NCBI RefSeq assembly: GCF_947499295.1 | Contig: NZ_CANMNP010000007.1 | Location: 124,001 to 188,000, forward strand | Length of the DNA: 64,000 bases | Direction: 5' to 3' | Source of the DNA: an uncultured Roseibium sp. | GTDB taxonomy: Bacteria > Pseudomonadota > Alphaproteobacteria > Rhizobiales > Stappiaceae | Part shown: piece after piece, positions 8,742 through 17,786 of the stretch | Layout: every line of letters begins with the position of its first letter | How positions within the stretch are numbered: position 1 is the first letter of the stretch | Notes under the pieces: generated by a model | The model's database searches: none | What the model was told of the DNA's origin: nothing | The model's input: the letters and a program-made list of their open reading frames with translations, nothing else | Program-made: the position numbers and the translations under genes

Positions 8742-10223
8742 ATGACTGCAAAACCACCGCTTTTCCACTTTGACAACTCTTATGCCCGCGAACTTGAAGG
8801 GTTTTACGTAGCCTGGAAAGGAGCCCAGGTCCCCTCACCCAAGCTGGTTTTGTTCAATGACCGTCTGGCAACCGAACTCGGCCTCAGCCCCAACGAGCTC
8901 AAGGGCCCTACGGGTGCCGCGATATTTGCGGGAGCCGACAGTCCCGAAGGCGCAAGCCCGTTGGCTCAGGTTTATGCAGGCCATCAGTTTGGGGGCTTTT
9001 CTCCTCAACTTGGTGACGGCCGCGCACTGCTTCTGGGCGAACTGGTCGACCGAGAAGGCATAAGACGGGACATGCAGTTGAAAGGCTCCGGCCCGACACC
9101 CTTCTCGCGCGGGGGGGACGGCAAGGCGGTCATCGGCCCGGTATTGAGAGAATACATCATGGGCGAAGCAATGCACGCACTCGCCATTCCAACGACGCGC
9201 GCTCTTGCAGCCGTAACCACAGGCGAAACAATATTCCGCGATGGTCCCAAACCCGGCGCTGTTTTAACACGCGTTGCCGCCAGCCATTTGCGCGTAGGCA
9301 CGTTTCAGTATTTTGCCGCAAGAGGCGAAACCGAAAAGGTTCGTCAGCTCGCAGACTATGCAATATCCCGACACGATCCGGATCTGAGGGGTGCAGAGGA
9401 CAAGTACCTGAAGCTTTTCCGGCGTGTCGTAGAACGGCAAGCCAGCCTGATCGCGCACTGGGTTCTGGTCGGATTCGTGCATGGGGTCATGAATACAGAC
9501 AACACCACCATTTCCGGTGAGACCATCGACTACGGCCCATGCGCTTTTATCGATGCCTATGATCCCGCTGCGGTGTTCAGTTCCATTGACCACGGCGGCC
9601 GCTACGCCTTTGGAAGGCAACCAGTCATTGCCCAGTGGAACCTTGCCCGGCTGGCAGAGGCGATTCTGGCGCTGATTGAGCCCGATGACCTCGACAAGGC
9701 CGTCACGCTTGCAGCCGACGAACTCGCTCGCTTTCCGGACATCTACGGAAAATTATGGCTTTCAGGCATGCGGTCAAAGCTTGGGTTGGTCAAGGACGCG
9801 GAAGACGATCAGGACCTGATTGAAGAACTGCTAAGCCTGATGAAAGACCAATCCGTCGACTACACTGTGTTCTTCCGCCGGCTCGCCGAGACCGCCGAGG
9901 GGAAGGCAGATCCAGCGGCGGCACTTTTTGAAAACACCGGCGCGTTTGTCACATGGCACAACAGATGGCTGAGGCGATTGCAGTTGGAGGACGCGCAAAC
10001 TGCCGGCCTCAAGGACCGGATGAATGCGGTCAATCCTATCTATATTGCTCGCAACCACATGGTCGAAGCGGCTCTCTCGGCAGCCGAAGGCGGCAACTAT
10101 GACCAGGTTGAGCAGTTGCTTGACCTTCTCTCAAGACCATTTGAGGAGCGTCCGGGATTTGAAGCCAATGCGTTGCCTGCACCTGAGGACTTTGGTCCTT
10201 ACCAGACATTTTGCGGTACGTAG
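8742..10223 (+). CDS. selO: SelO/YdiU family protein adenylyltransferase (493 aa)
   Basis: SelO pseudokinases transfer AMP to proteins (AMPylation) and take part in redox stress responses. All family hallmarks are present: GHQFGGFSPQLGDGRA, LKGSGPTPFSRGGDGK, and the active-site segment HGVMNTDN followed by DYGPC. The third-last residue is Cys (FCGT end). In E. coli SelO the corresponding Cys pairs with the Cys after DYGP to form a regulatory disulfide, so redox control is probably kept. The ATG at 8742 fits the family start (FDNSYAREL soon after); the frame is open further upstream but that part does not look like protein. Confidence 0.93.
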   Translation: MTAKPPLFHFDNSYARELEGFYVAWKGAQVPSPKLVLFNDRLATELGLSPNELKGPTGAAIFAGADSPEGASPLAQVYAGHQFGGFSPQLGDGRALLLGELVDREGIRRDMQLKGSGPTPFSRGGDGKAVIGPVLREYIMGEAMHALAIPTTRALAAVTTGETIFRDGPKPGAVLTRVAASHLRVGTFQYFAARGETEKVRQLADYAISRHDPDLRGAEDKYLKLFRRVVERQASLIAHWVLVGFVHGVMNTDNTTISGETIDYGPCAFIDAYDPAAVFSSIDHGGRYAFGRQPVIAQWNLARLAEAILALIEPDDLDKAVTLAADELARFPDIYGKLWLSGMRSKLGLVKDAEDDQDLIEELLSLMKDQSVDYTVFFRRLAETAEGKADPAAALFENTGAFVTWHNRWLRRLQLEDAQTAGLKDRMNAVNPIYIARNHMVEAALSAAEGGNYDQVEQLLDLLSRPFEERPGFEANALPAPEDFGPYQTFCGT

Positions 10224-10243
10224 TCTTATGAGCGCTGAAGCAA

Positions 10244-10834
10244 TTACATCCCAGAAACGCGCTCAACCAGAAACATCATCTCGCGGTCCATCTCTTCTCC
10301 ACTGAGGCCGACAAATCGAGCTTCCAGACCGATGGTGACGAGCCCGTGAACTGCAGCGAAGCAGGTACGGGTTCTTGCCGCAAGAACATCGCCTTCAAGC
10401 TCCGGATTAAGTGCCTTGAGCGGGACAGCTATGAATTCCAACAGTGCGATGTTTTCAAGAATATGCTCTTCCGGAACCGCTTTGCCCTCCGGCAGCCGGT
10501 GCGCAAAAAGCGTCGTCCATAGATTTCGGTTCTCACGCGCAAAATCGAGGTAGGTCTGCGCCAGAACCTTCATTTGAAACATCGGATCAACCGAACCCTC
10601 GAGCGCTTCCGACATCCTCTCTCGAATGCGTCCGAGCGTAACGGAATTGACCGCGAGCAGGAGTTCGTCCTGATCGGCATAGTGTTTGTAGACCGAGCCA
10701 ACCGAATAGCCTGCTTCCGCGGCGATCTTCCTTATGTTCACAGCATCCAGACCGCCAGCCTCGACGGCGCTGATGGCAGCTTCCAAAACGCGGCGATGCG
10801 TTTCTTCGCTCTTTGCTTTTTGCAATCCGGCCAC
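10244..10834 (-). CDS. TetR/AcrR family transcriptional regulator (196 aa)
   Basis: The N-terminal helix-turn-helix (RVLEAAISAVEAGGL, then IRKIAAEAGYSVGSVYKHYADQDELL) is typical TetR, followed by an all-helical ligand domain. The start chosen is the GTG at 10834, with GGAG ten bases upstream; a longer frame would run across the operator region. Two TGAAC-N3-GTTCA palindromes lie just upstream, between this gene and the divergent small protein/acyltransferase genes. It is likely an autorepressor that also controls the lipid acyltransferase operon. The ligand is unknown, possibly a fatty acid or acyl-CoA by context. Confidence 0.88.
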   Translation of the reverse strand: MAGLQKAKSEETHRRVLEAAISAVEAGGLDAVNIRKIAAEAGYSVGSVYKHYADQDELLLAVNSVTLGRIRERMSEALEGSVDPMFQMKVLAQTYLDFARENRNLWTTLFAHRLPEGKAVPEEHILENIALLEFIAVPLKALNPELEGDVLAARTRTCFAAVHGLVTIGLEARFVGLSGEEMDREMMFLVERVSGM

Positions 10835-10855
10835 TATGAGTTTTCTCCGCAAAAG

Positions 10856-10868
10856 TGAACTTAGTTCA
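10856..10868. promoter_or_regulatory. TetR operator, site 1
   Basis: TGAACTTAGTTCA, an inverted repeat of TGAAC around three bases. It lies 21 bases upstream of the tetR GTG, where bound repressor would block its promoter. The same half-sites recur at 10913-10925. Confidence 0.65.
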
Positions 10869-10912
10869 TTTTCTTCTTGACTTAACTGAGTCTCTGTGGC
10901 TTTGTCAAATAA

Positions 10913-10925
10913 TGAACACTGTTCA
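10913..10925. promoter_or_regulatory. TetR operator, site 2
   Basis: TGAACACTGTTCA, palindromic except for the central base, with the same half-sites as the site 57 bases to its left. It ends 16 bases before the ATG of the 54-residue protein, so it probably controls the rightward operon. Confidence 0.65.
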
Positions 10926-10941
10926 CTTTTATGGAGGCAGC

Positions 10942-11106
10942 ATGTTTGAGGAACCAATATTGCAAATGAGAGCACTCTTCACGGCATGTGCTCAGGTCGC
11001 TCTGACCCTGAACAACCGCGAAGAAGCCGCAAAATTGCGCATCCGGCTGGAACACGCAAAATCCGAAAAACTGCTGATCAACATCAATCAGCCCGAGCAA
11101 TCCTAA
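10942..11106 (+). CDS. Small protein of 54 residues
   Basis: Not recognised. The ATG follows a strong GGAGG by four bases and the frame runs 54 codons, MFEEPILQMR to NQPEQS. It is predicted largely helical, with one short hydrophobic stretch (LFTACAQVALTL) and a charged second half; there is no membrane helix or signal peptide. It lies between a TetR operator and the lipid acyltransferase gene, 53 bases upstream of it, so both are probably one transcript. It could be a regulator or partner of that enzyme, but nothing in the sequence shows this. Confidence 0.65.
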   Translation: MFEEPILQMRALFTACAQVALTLNNREEAAKLRIRLEHAKSEKLLININQPEQS

Positions 11107-11159
11107 CCAAAATTCGTTCAAGTGGGGTGCCGCAAACAGCCGCCCCGCAGGAGAAGATA

Positions 11160-14100
11160 ATGCAAAAGCCATTGATGACTTCCCGGCGGTTTGCGCCGCT
11201 CTTTTGGACCCAGTTCGTTGCAGCGTTCAACGACAACTTCCTAAAAAACGCACTCGTGTTTCTGATCCTGTTCAATGTCGCCGGTTCGTCCGCAGGCAAC
11301 TCGGGTGCCCTGATTGCCTTGGCCGGCGCAGTCTTCATCGCTCCGTTTCTGGCGTTCTCAGCAATTGGCGGTGAACTGGCCGACCGATATGACAAGTCCA
11401 GGATCGCCCGCATCACCAAGCTGGTGGAAATTGGCGGCGCAGGACTTGCCGTCACTGGGATGGCCCTGAGCTCTCTTCCGATCCTGTTTTCAGCTCTCTT
11501 CGTTTTCGGGGCAATGTCCGCCCTCTTCAGCCCCGTCAAGTACGGGCTTTTGCCGGATCACCTTCCAGCAACCGAGCTGCCACGAGCAAACGCCTGGATA
11601 GAAGCTGGAACCTTTCTGGCCATTCTCGGCGGAACCATATCGGCCGGTCTTGTCTTCGCAACGGGTGCGCCCGTCATGTTGTTCGCACCGGTCATGATCG
11701 CATTGGCCGTAGCCTGTTATGGTTTGAGCCGCCTGATACCATCAACACCGGCAGCGGCACCCGATCTCAAGATCGACTGGAACGTTGCCACGTCTACCTG
11801 GCGTGTCCTTGCAGACCTTGTCGCTGACAAGCGTCTTATCCGCGTCGCACTTATGAATGCCTGGTTCTGGCTGATCGGTGCCTTGATCCTGGCCATCCTG
11901 CCGCTGATGGTAAAATCTTTGCTTGGTGGCGGTGAAGTTGCGGTCACCTATTTTCTGGCCGTATTTGCAGTTTCCATCGGAATTGGCTCAGCCATCGCCG
12001 CCTGGCTGCTTGCCGGACGCGTCGTCCTGCTGCCGGTTCCGGTCGGCACACTCCTGTTGGCTGTTTTTTGCCTGGATACGGCACTTACCTTGAACGGAGT
12101 GTCTCATTCGCTGCCGGCCGCAACACTGGGCGAATTCATTGCCCGCGAAGGCGTCTTGCGCCTGTCCATTGATATGGCAGGCCTTGCCATCTCTGGAGCA
12201 TTCCTTGCGGTTCCAACTTTCACCGCACTGCAGACCTGGTCTGATCCGGACTGCCGGGCACGCAGAATTGCAGGTACCAATGCGCTGGGCGCGGCGATCA
12301 TGACGCTTGGCGGCCTGACGCTTGCCGGTGCGCAGTATTTTGGCGCTTCTGTACCGACGATCCTCCTTTCCCTGTCTGCGCTCAACTTGTTCGCCGCGAT
12401 TGCTATGCTGATGTTCCTGCCGACCAACCCGATGCGGGATGCGGTTTCGATACTCTATCGTTCAGTATTTCGTGTGGAGATTTCCGGCCTCGAGAACCTT
12501 GAAAAAGCAGGGCCGGCTCCCGTTCTTGCCCTCAATCACGTCAGCCTTCTCGACGCCGGCCTTGCATTGACCCTGAGCGACAAGACCCCAACATTCGCTA
12601 TCGACTACGACATCGCCAAGCGCTGGTGGGTGCGACCCTTCTTGCGGCTAGCCAACGCATTGCCGATCAACCCGTCAAAACCGATGGCGACACGAGCGCT
12701 GATCAGAACCGTTCAGTCAGGCGAGCCACTTGTGATCTTTCCGGAAGGCCGCCTGACGGTCACCGGCTCCCTGATGAAGGTTTACGACGGAGCCGCAATG
12801 GTAGCCGACAAGACGGGGGCGATGATTGTGCCCATCCGCATAGAAGGCCTTGAGAAAACTCCTTTCTCCTATCTGAAACCCGACCAGATCCGCAAACGAC
12901 TGTTTCCGAAAGTGAAGGTGACGATCATGGAACCGAAACGCCTTGAACTGTCCGAAGACCTGAAGGGCCGCAAACGCCGTGCAGCGGCAGGTGCTGAACT
13001 CTATCAGGTGATGTCAGGTCTAATGTTCGAAACCAGTCTGTCGCAAGACAGCACGATCCTTGACCGGGTCATCGAAACCGCCAGAGAGCGCGGATATTCT
13101 CAACTTGCCGTCGAGGATCCGCTGAGCGGCAAGCTCAGCTACGGCAAACTCCTGACGGGCGTTTCCGTTCTGGCGCGAAAGATTGCAAAGCTGACACGAG
13201 GCGAGACCACAGTCGGGATCATGTTGCCAAACGCCAACGGTTCGGCCGTGACCTTTCTTGCTGCTCAATCGGCCGGCAAGGTCCCGGCAATGATCAATTT
13301 CACCGCTGGACCGAGCAACGTTTTGTCGGCGTGCCGGACAGCAAACGTCAAAACCATTCTTTGTTCGCGCACTTTTGTTACTCAGGCGAGATTGGAAAAC
13401 CTCGTTGAGCAGCTCTCTCCTCATGTCCGCTTCATCTGGCTTGACGAAGTCAGGAAAGAGATCACGCTCCTCGACAAAGTCAGAGGTCTCGTCACGAAGA
13501 CCCGTCCTGTGGTCACACGGCACGCCAACGATACAGCCGTTATTCTGTTCACATCCGGTTCGGAAGGAGAACCGAAGGGCGTGGTGCTGACGCACAGAAA
13601 CATTCTGGCCAATGCGACACAGGCTGCCGCCAGGATTGATTTCACCCCGTCCGACAAGGTTTTCAATGTCTTGCCGATGTTTCACTCATTCGGCCTGACC
13701 GCCGGCACAATTCTGCCGTTGATCTCGGGAGTACCGGCATATCTTTACCCGTCTCCCCTGCACTACCGCATCATTCCGGAGCTTATCTACGGCTCAAACG
13801 CAACGATCCTCTTTGGGACCGATACCTTCCTGAACGGTTATGCCCGGACTGCCCACGCCTATGACTTCCGTTCGCTGCGCTATTGCTTTGCAGGTGCGGA
13901 GCCAGTCAAGCCATCGACACGCGAGACCTATCTTGAGCGCTTCGGCTTGCGCGTTCTGGAGGGCTATGGTGTTACGGAAACCGCACCTGTCATTGCGATC
14001 AACACGCCCATGTTCAACAAACCGGGCACGGTTGGCAAGCTGATGCCGGGCATGACTGCAAGGCTTGAGCCAGTACCAGGTGTTGAAAGTGGTGGGCGCC

Positions 14101-14573
14101 TGCTCGTATCGGGCCCAAACGTGATGGTTGGATATCTGAGATCTGACAACCCCGGCGTGATCGAACCGCTCGTCGATGGATGGCACGACACCGGAGACAT
14201 CGTCGACATCGATCAGGACGGTTTCATTACCATCAAAGGACGCGCAAAACGCTTTGCCAAGATTGGCGGTGAAATGGTCTCTCTCGCCGCCGTTGAAGCG
14301 CTGGCTGGAAAGATCTGGCCGGATCATCTGTCGGCTGTTGCAGCAATCAAGGATCCCCGCAAAGGAGAGAAGCTGATATTGGTGACCGAAAACCCCGACG
14401 CAACAAGGTCCGCTTTTATCGAAGTTGCCAAGTCAAACGGAGCTCAGGATCTGATGATACCGGCGGAAGTTCGTGTGGTGTCGAGAGTTCCGGTTCTGGG
14501 GTCAGGCAAACTGGATTTTGCCGGTGTTTCAAAGCTCGTTGCAGACGGTTCAAACGCATCCAAGGCCGCCTGA
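11160..14573 (+). CDS. aas: Triple fusion: lysophospholipid transporter (LplT-like MFS), PlsC-type acyltransferase, acyl-ACP synthetase (1137 aa)
   Basis: Residues 1-410 form an MFS permease of the LplT type with about 12 membrane segments. Residues about 430-620 are a PlsC acyltransferase with the HX4D motif in NHVSLLD and the FPEGRLT motif. Residues about 640-1137 are an AMP-forming acyl-ACP synthetase with TSGSEGEPKGVVLTH and the GYGVTETAP motif. In E. coli LplT and Aas are separate: lysophospholipid is flipped inward and re-acylated by Aas. Here one chain would do both jobs at the inner membrane. GGAGA lies six bases before the ATG at 11160; the frame is open upstream but overlaps the small gene. 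Confidence 0.92.
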   Translation: MQKPLMTSRRFAPLFWTQFVAAFNDNFLKNALVFLILFNVAGSSAGNSGALIALAGAVFIAPFLAFSAIGGELADRYDKSRIARITKLVEIGGAGLAVTGMALSSLPILFSALFVFGAMSALFSPVKYGLLPDHLPATELPRANAWIEAGTFLAILGGTISAGLVFATGAPVMLFAPVMIALAVACYGLSRLIPSTPAAAPDLKIDWNVATSTWRVLADLVADKRLIRVALMNAWFWLIGALILAILPLMVKSLLGGGEVAVTYFLAVFAVSIGIGSAIAAWLLAGRVVLLPVPVGTLLLAVFCLDTALTLNGVSHSLPAATLGEFIAREGVLRLSIDMAGLAISGAFLAVPTFTALQTWSDPDCRARRIAGTNALGAAIMTLGGLTLAGAQYFGASVPTILLSLSALNLFAAIAMLMFLPTNPMRDAVSILYRSVFRVEISGLENLEKAGPAPVLALNHVSLLDAGLALTLSDKTPTFAIDYDIAKRWWVRPFLRLANALPINPSKPMATRALIRTVQSGEPLVIFPEGRLTVTGSLMKVYDGAAMVADKTGAMIVPIRIEGLEKTPFSYLKPDQIRKRLFPKVKVTIMEPKRLELSEDLKGRKRRAAAGAELYQVMSGLMFETSLSQDSTILDRVIETARERGYSQLAVEDPLSGKLSYGKLLTGVSVLARKIAKLTRGETTVGIMLPNANGSAVTFLAAQSAGKVPAMINFTAGPSNVLSACRTANVKTILCSRTFVTQARLENLVEQLSPHVRFIWLDEVRKEITLLDKVRGLVTKTRPVVTRHANDTAVILFTSGSEGEPKGVVLTHRNILANATQAAARIDFTPSDKVFNVLPMFHSFGLTAGTILPLISGVPAYLYPSPLHYRIIPELIYGSNATILFGTDTFLNGYARTAHAYDFRSLRYCFAGAEPVKPSTRETYLERFGLRVLEGYGVTETAPVIAINTPMFNKPGTVGKLMPGMTARLEPVPGVESGGRLLVSGPNVMVGYLRSDNPGVIEPLVDGWHDTGDIVDIDQDGFITIKGRAKRFAKIGGEMVSLAAVEALAGKIWPDHLSAVAAIKDPRKGEKLILVTENPDATRSAFIEVAKSNGAQDLMIPAEVRVVSRVPVLGSGKLDFAGVSKLVADGSNASKAA

Positions 14574-14580
14574 TCGATAC

Positions 14581-14606
14581 AGCATCCCGTCAAACGGCGG
14601 GATGCT
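14581..14606 (+). terminator. Hairpin downstream of the acyltransferase fusion
   Basis: AGCATCCCG and CGGGATGCT form a perfect 9-bp stem around an 8-base loop, seven bases after the stop codon. There is no clear U-tract, so it may be a weak terminator or an mRNA-stabilising stem. Confidence 0.5.
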
Positions 14607-14748
14607 TGCCGACCTACCGGAAGTTCGCGCTTACTTCCTGGAAACTCAAATCATTTCGCCCTTGCTCCGATCCGGTTCAAACGACTAGTCTCGCAACTGT
14701 CTGCTCCAGGTTCGGAGCGCTGTTGTCGATTTGAGGAATGAGATTGCC

Positions 14749-15177
14749 ATGTCCACACCCGCGTATGACGATCAAAACGTCTTTGCAAAGATCCTTCGAG
14801 GTGAATTGCCAAGTCACAAGGTCTATGAGGACGATAAGACGCTGGTGATCATGGACATCATGCCCCGTGGTGACGGCCATATTCTGGTGATCCCGAAGAA
14901 CCCGTCACGCAACATTTTTGACATCGCAGAAGAAGACCTGAACGCTGTCATGGCAACGGTTCAGAAAATGGCGCGCATTGTGATCAAGGCATTTGCTGCG
15001 GATGGAACAACAATCCAGCAATTTTCCGAACCTGCAGGCGGTCAAGTAGTCTTTCACACACATGTCCATGTAATTCCCCGTTTCGAAGGCGTCTCCTTAC
15101 GACCCCACACCGGCGATATGGCGGACAATGACGTTCTTGCTGCTCAGGCGGAGAAAATCAGGGCAGCGCTCTCCTGA
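14749..15177 (+). CDS. HIT family nucleotide hydrolase/transferase (142 aa)
   Basis: Histidine triad protein of the HINT branch. The active-site motif HTHVHVI is preceded by the conserved GGQVVF. The N-terminus NVFAKILRGELPSHKVYEDD and the PRGDGHILVIPK segment match bacterial Hit/HinT proteins, which hydrolyse adenosine phosphoramidates. The ATG at 14749 is preferred over a TTG six codons upstream. A short terminator-like hairpin follows. Confidence 0.9.
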   Translation: MSTPAYDDQNVFAKILRGELPSHKVYEDDKTLVIMDIMPRGDGHILVIPKNPSRNIFDIAEEDLNAVMATVQKMARIVIKAFAADGTTIQQFSEPAGGQVVFHTHVHVIPRFEGVSLRPHTGDMADNDVLAAQAEKIRAALS

Positions 15178-15204
15178 TTGCCCATTCAGCCAACGGGGTT
15201 CCAA

Positions 15205-15222
15205 CGGGCTTTGCCCGCCTTT
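15205..15222 (+). terminator. Probable terminator after the HIT gene
   Basis: CGGGC-TTT-GCCCG stem followed by CCTTTTC, 27 bases after the HIT stop codon. The stem is short but GC-rich and the T-run is on the right strand. Confidence 0.5.
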
Positions 15223-15275
15223 TCACCTTTCAGCGCACTGAAGTTCTGCCTCTTCTCAACAGGGATGGTACTTAT

Positions 15276-15710
15276 GTGCCCTCCTGGACCGGAATTCAAA
15301 CGCCGCCCCAATACAGGCTAGCCTACGAGTATGCAGCCAAGCACATGAAAGAACATGGCTTGTGCGACGGCCGGACACCACCAGTCTGGACCTTTGAATC
15401 CCGGGAGGACGATCTTGAGTTGCTGGCGGCAAGCCTCCTCTCAGAGCACGAGTTCAACGAATTTGAATACGTGACGTTGGAGCTGGTTGTCCCGGAGAAC
15501 CAGCTCCTGCGTTCTTCCTATGGCCATTGGTGCGAACTTCTATTTCAATCCATAGAGACGGGACGGATCGAGGATGACGGCTCCTGGCTTTGTGTGAACG
15601 GGCAACTAGACGATCAATCACCAGGTTCCATCCAGACGTTGATACCTCACATCAGGAAAGAGTGGATCAGAAAAGTCGAACCATTGGAAATCAACCCGGA
15701 AATGTATTAG
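15276..15710 (+). CDS. Hypothetical protein (144 aa)
   Basis: Not recognised. It is acidic and soluble, with no signal peptide or membrane segment. The start is a GTG at 15276 with AGGGA about ten bases upstream. The N-terminal part (LAYEYAAKHMKEHGLCDG) is amphipathic helix, and the rest alternates strands and helices (FEYVTLELVVPENQLL, IQTLIPHIRKEW). It lies alone between the HIT gene and a convergent GST gene. Confidence 0.65.
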   Translation: MPSWTGIQTPPQYRLAYEYAAKHMKEHGLCDGRTPPVWTFESREDDLELLAASLLSEHEFNEFEYVTLELVVPENQLLRSSYGHWCELLFQSIETGRIEDDGSWLCVNGQLDDQSPGSIQTLIPHIRKEWIRKVEPLEINPEMY

Positions 15711-15739
15711 CGAATTCGTTTCTGCCAATCAGGCATCGA

Positions 15740-16390
15740 TCAGTCCAAGCCCGCCTGGACCGCTGCATCTTCCTGTTCTTTAGCGAGGTTCTGATCCTCC
15801 TGAAGCACCTTGACGGGTGCGGGACGCTCGAAATAGCGTTGCGTGAAGTCTTTGAATTCATCAAATTCAGGAACAATACCGAACATCATTCCCCAGCGCA
15901 GTCCCACAGCCCAAAGCACATCGACCGCTGTCATGCGTTCGCCAAGCACATATGGGCCTTTCGCGAGCTGCGCCCTCATGTTCTCCATCACCGTATCGAA
16001 ACTGCCATAGGGTGACATGACCTGTGGCGGCTCTTCCCGTTTGAGTGCGCGGTCCACCAGGGCGGGCTCAAAACAGGAGGCCATGTGAACGAACCATCTT
16101 AAGTAAGGACCACGGCGCCGATCATCCAGCGCCGGAGTTAATCCCTTCTCCGGAAACAGATCGGCCGCATAGATGTAGATCGCAACCTGTTCTGTGATCA
16201 CTGCGTCACCACTGCGCAAAGCAGGGACTTTGCCGGATGGATTCACTGCCAGATAACTGGGCTGGCGGTTCTCACCAAGTTTGAAGTTCAGAACATTCAG
16301 CTTGTAAGGTGCGCCCAGTTCCTCAAGGAGTACACGCACCCCGGTCGCCCGGGTTTGTGGTGCATAGAAGAGTTCCACTTGGTCGGCCAT
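15740..16390 (-). CDS. Glutathione S-transferase family protein (216 aa)
   Basis: The N-terminal thioredoxin-like domain has the GST signature elements NPSGKVPAL and the gamma-Glu-binding ITEQVAIYIYAA (normally ES-A-I). The all-helical C-terminal domain (about 90-216) contains the capping-box region YVLGERMTAVDVLWA. The N-terminus (FYAPQTRATGVRVLLEELG) lacks a clear catalytic Cys; Ser or Thr may serve. The substrate is unknown. Confidence 0.88.
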   Translation of the reverse strand: MADQVELFYAPQTRATGVRVLLEELGAPYKLNVLNFKLGENRQPSYLAVNPSGKVPALRSGDAVITEQVAIYIYAADLFPEKGLTPALDDRRRGPYLRWFVHMASCFEPALVDRALKREEPPQVMSPYGSFDTVMENMRAQLAKGPYVLGERMTAVDVLWAVGLRWGMMFGIVPEFDEFKDFTQRYFERPAPVKVLQEDQNLAKEQEDAAVQAGLD

Positions 16391-16487
16391 TCCGGTGTTC
16401 TCCTTCTTGCTGAAACACGGAGTGTGCCCAACCTATGGTATCAAGCTCCATGAGCAGCTACAGCAAAAAAGTGTGCGAAACCGGTGG

Positions 16488-16859
16488 CTAGAAAAGATCG
16501 AGTGCTGTCCACCCCACGAGCAGAAAGGCCTCTGCCACCAGAACTCCCACGACCACGCGCTGACGGGAAATGAGAAAGGCGGTAAAGCCGAACACTGTTG
16601 CCGCGAGGCGCAGCCACATCGGAGTCTCAGCGAGAATACCTTGCGGAAAAAGGATCAGTTTGGAGATGAGCCCGGCAACGAGCGCCGTCGCGACACACCT
16701 CACCCAAATCAGAAGCTCACCATCTTCACGCAATCGTCCGCCGGCGAAAACACCGAGCCAGCGCCACACGTCCGTTGCAAGCCAACCGGCGACCAGGATC
16801 ATGAGAAAAGGCCACCACCAGGTATCCGCATAAGCTCCGCTGCTCATGAGACCGTCCAT
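16488..16859 (-). CDS. azlD: AzlD-like small subunit of a branched-chain amino acid exporter (123 aa)
   Basis: Small protein with four predicted membrane segments (WWWPFLMILVAGWLAT, WVRCVATALVAGLIS, LRLAATVFGFTAFLI, VGVLVAEAFLLVGW), typical of AzlD. The ATG at 16859 overlaps the azlC stop codon by one base, so the pair is translationally coupled. AzlCD exports branched-chain amino acids or their analogues. The identification leans on the adjacent azlC. Confidence 0.85.
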   Translation of the reverse strand: MDGLMSSGAYADTWWWPFLMILVAGWLATDVWRWLGVFAGGRLREDGELLIWVRCVATALVAGLISKLILFPQGILAETPMWLRLAATVFGFTAFLISRQRVVVGVLVAEAFLLVGWTALDLF

Positions 16860-17620
16860 CACGACAGTCCCCGTCGCCAGATACGTGTGGCCAGATACGC
16901 CAACGTGCCACCCATCAATCCGGTCCAAAGAAGATCAAGCCCTGGCAGGGATATGAAAAAAACCGGACCGAGCACCAGACCGGCCACCATGGCCGCCTTG
17001 TCTGCGTTCAATCTTGCAGCGCCCCAGAGCGAGCACAGAAAGTAGACTGGCGTCAATAAAAACAGGGCCCCGGCCACAACGTCCGGAAGCCGCTCGACAA
17101 GCAAATAGGCAATGCCCGTCAACACAAAGACAAAGGTGGAAATCGAGCTGCCGAAGCCAACGAAGAAAGGCAGTCTCGCCTCTCTTGGGAGTTCCGGCAG
17201 GTGTTTCATGGCATAGACCCAGGCCGTGACCGCAACGAAGTGTGATGCGATCAGAAGCTGCCAGTTCTTGGTTTTACCTTGGACTTTGATGATCGGCATC
17301 AGCGCCATTGTCATCGGCATCAGCCGAACGGAAGCAAGCGCCACGGCAATGCCTGCCGGGACAATACCCATGCCGGAAGACAGGGCGCCGGTCAAAACCA
17401 CCACAGATGGCAACGCCCAGATAAAACCAGTCATTGCAAGGGTTTCCAGCAATGTGAGGCCCGTCTCGCGGGCCAGTCCGGCATATCCGACAAATGCTGC
17501 CGTCAATATGAACGCAGGTATGGAGATTGCTGCACGCGCACCACGGGCAAACCATTTCCTCGAGGATATGGCTTCACTTTGCTCAGACTGTTTTTCAGAA
17601 GCGCCGTTTGGCGAGGACAT
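16859..17620 (-). CDS. azlC: AzlC family branched-chain amino acid exporter subunit (253 aa)
   Basis: A cytosolic N-terminal tail of about 28 residues is followed by multiple membrane helices with the AzlC pattern: GYAGLARETGLTLLETLAMT, then PAGIAVALASVRLMPMTMAL, which carries the conserved NxRHxLM-like region in divergent form (SVRLMPM). It is the large subunit of the AzlCD exporter. It diverges from the formyltransferase-like gene across 166 bp. Confidence 0.88.
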   Translation of the reverse strand: MSSPNGASEKQSEQSEAISSRKWFARGARAAISIPAFILTAAFVGYAGLARETGLTLLETLAMTGFIWALPSVVVLTGALSSGMGIVPAGIAVALASVRLMPMTMALMPIIKVQGKTKNWQLLIASHFVAVTAWVYAMKHLPELPREARLPFFVGFGSSISTFVFVLTGIAYLLVERLPDVVAGALFLLTPVYFLCSLWGAARLNADKAAMVAGLVLGPVFFISLPGLDLLWTGLMGGTLAYLATRIWRRGLS

Positions 17621-17786
17621 GAACGTAGACCAAAACGAAATTCGTAAGGAGACCTTATTTTCTGATCCTCTTCCCGCGAAATGTCAACGCGCCGCCACAA
17701 CCGGCTCTGTTCGATATTGACATGTTCCTGACAAGCAATTTCTCTGGTTCAACAATTGGCAAATTACCTCGACTGGACTGAGCTTG

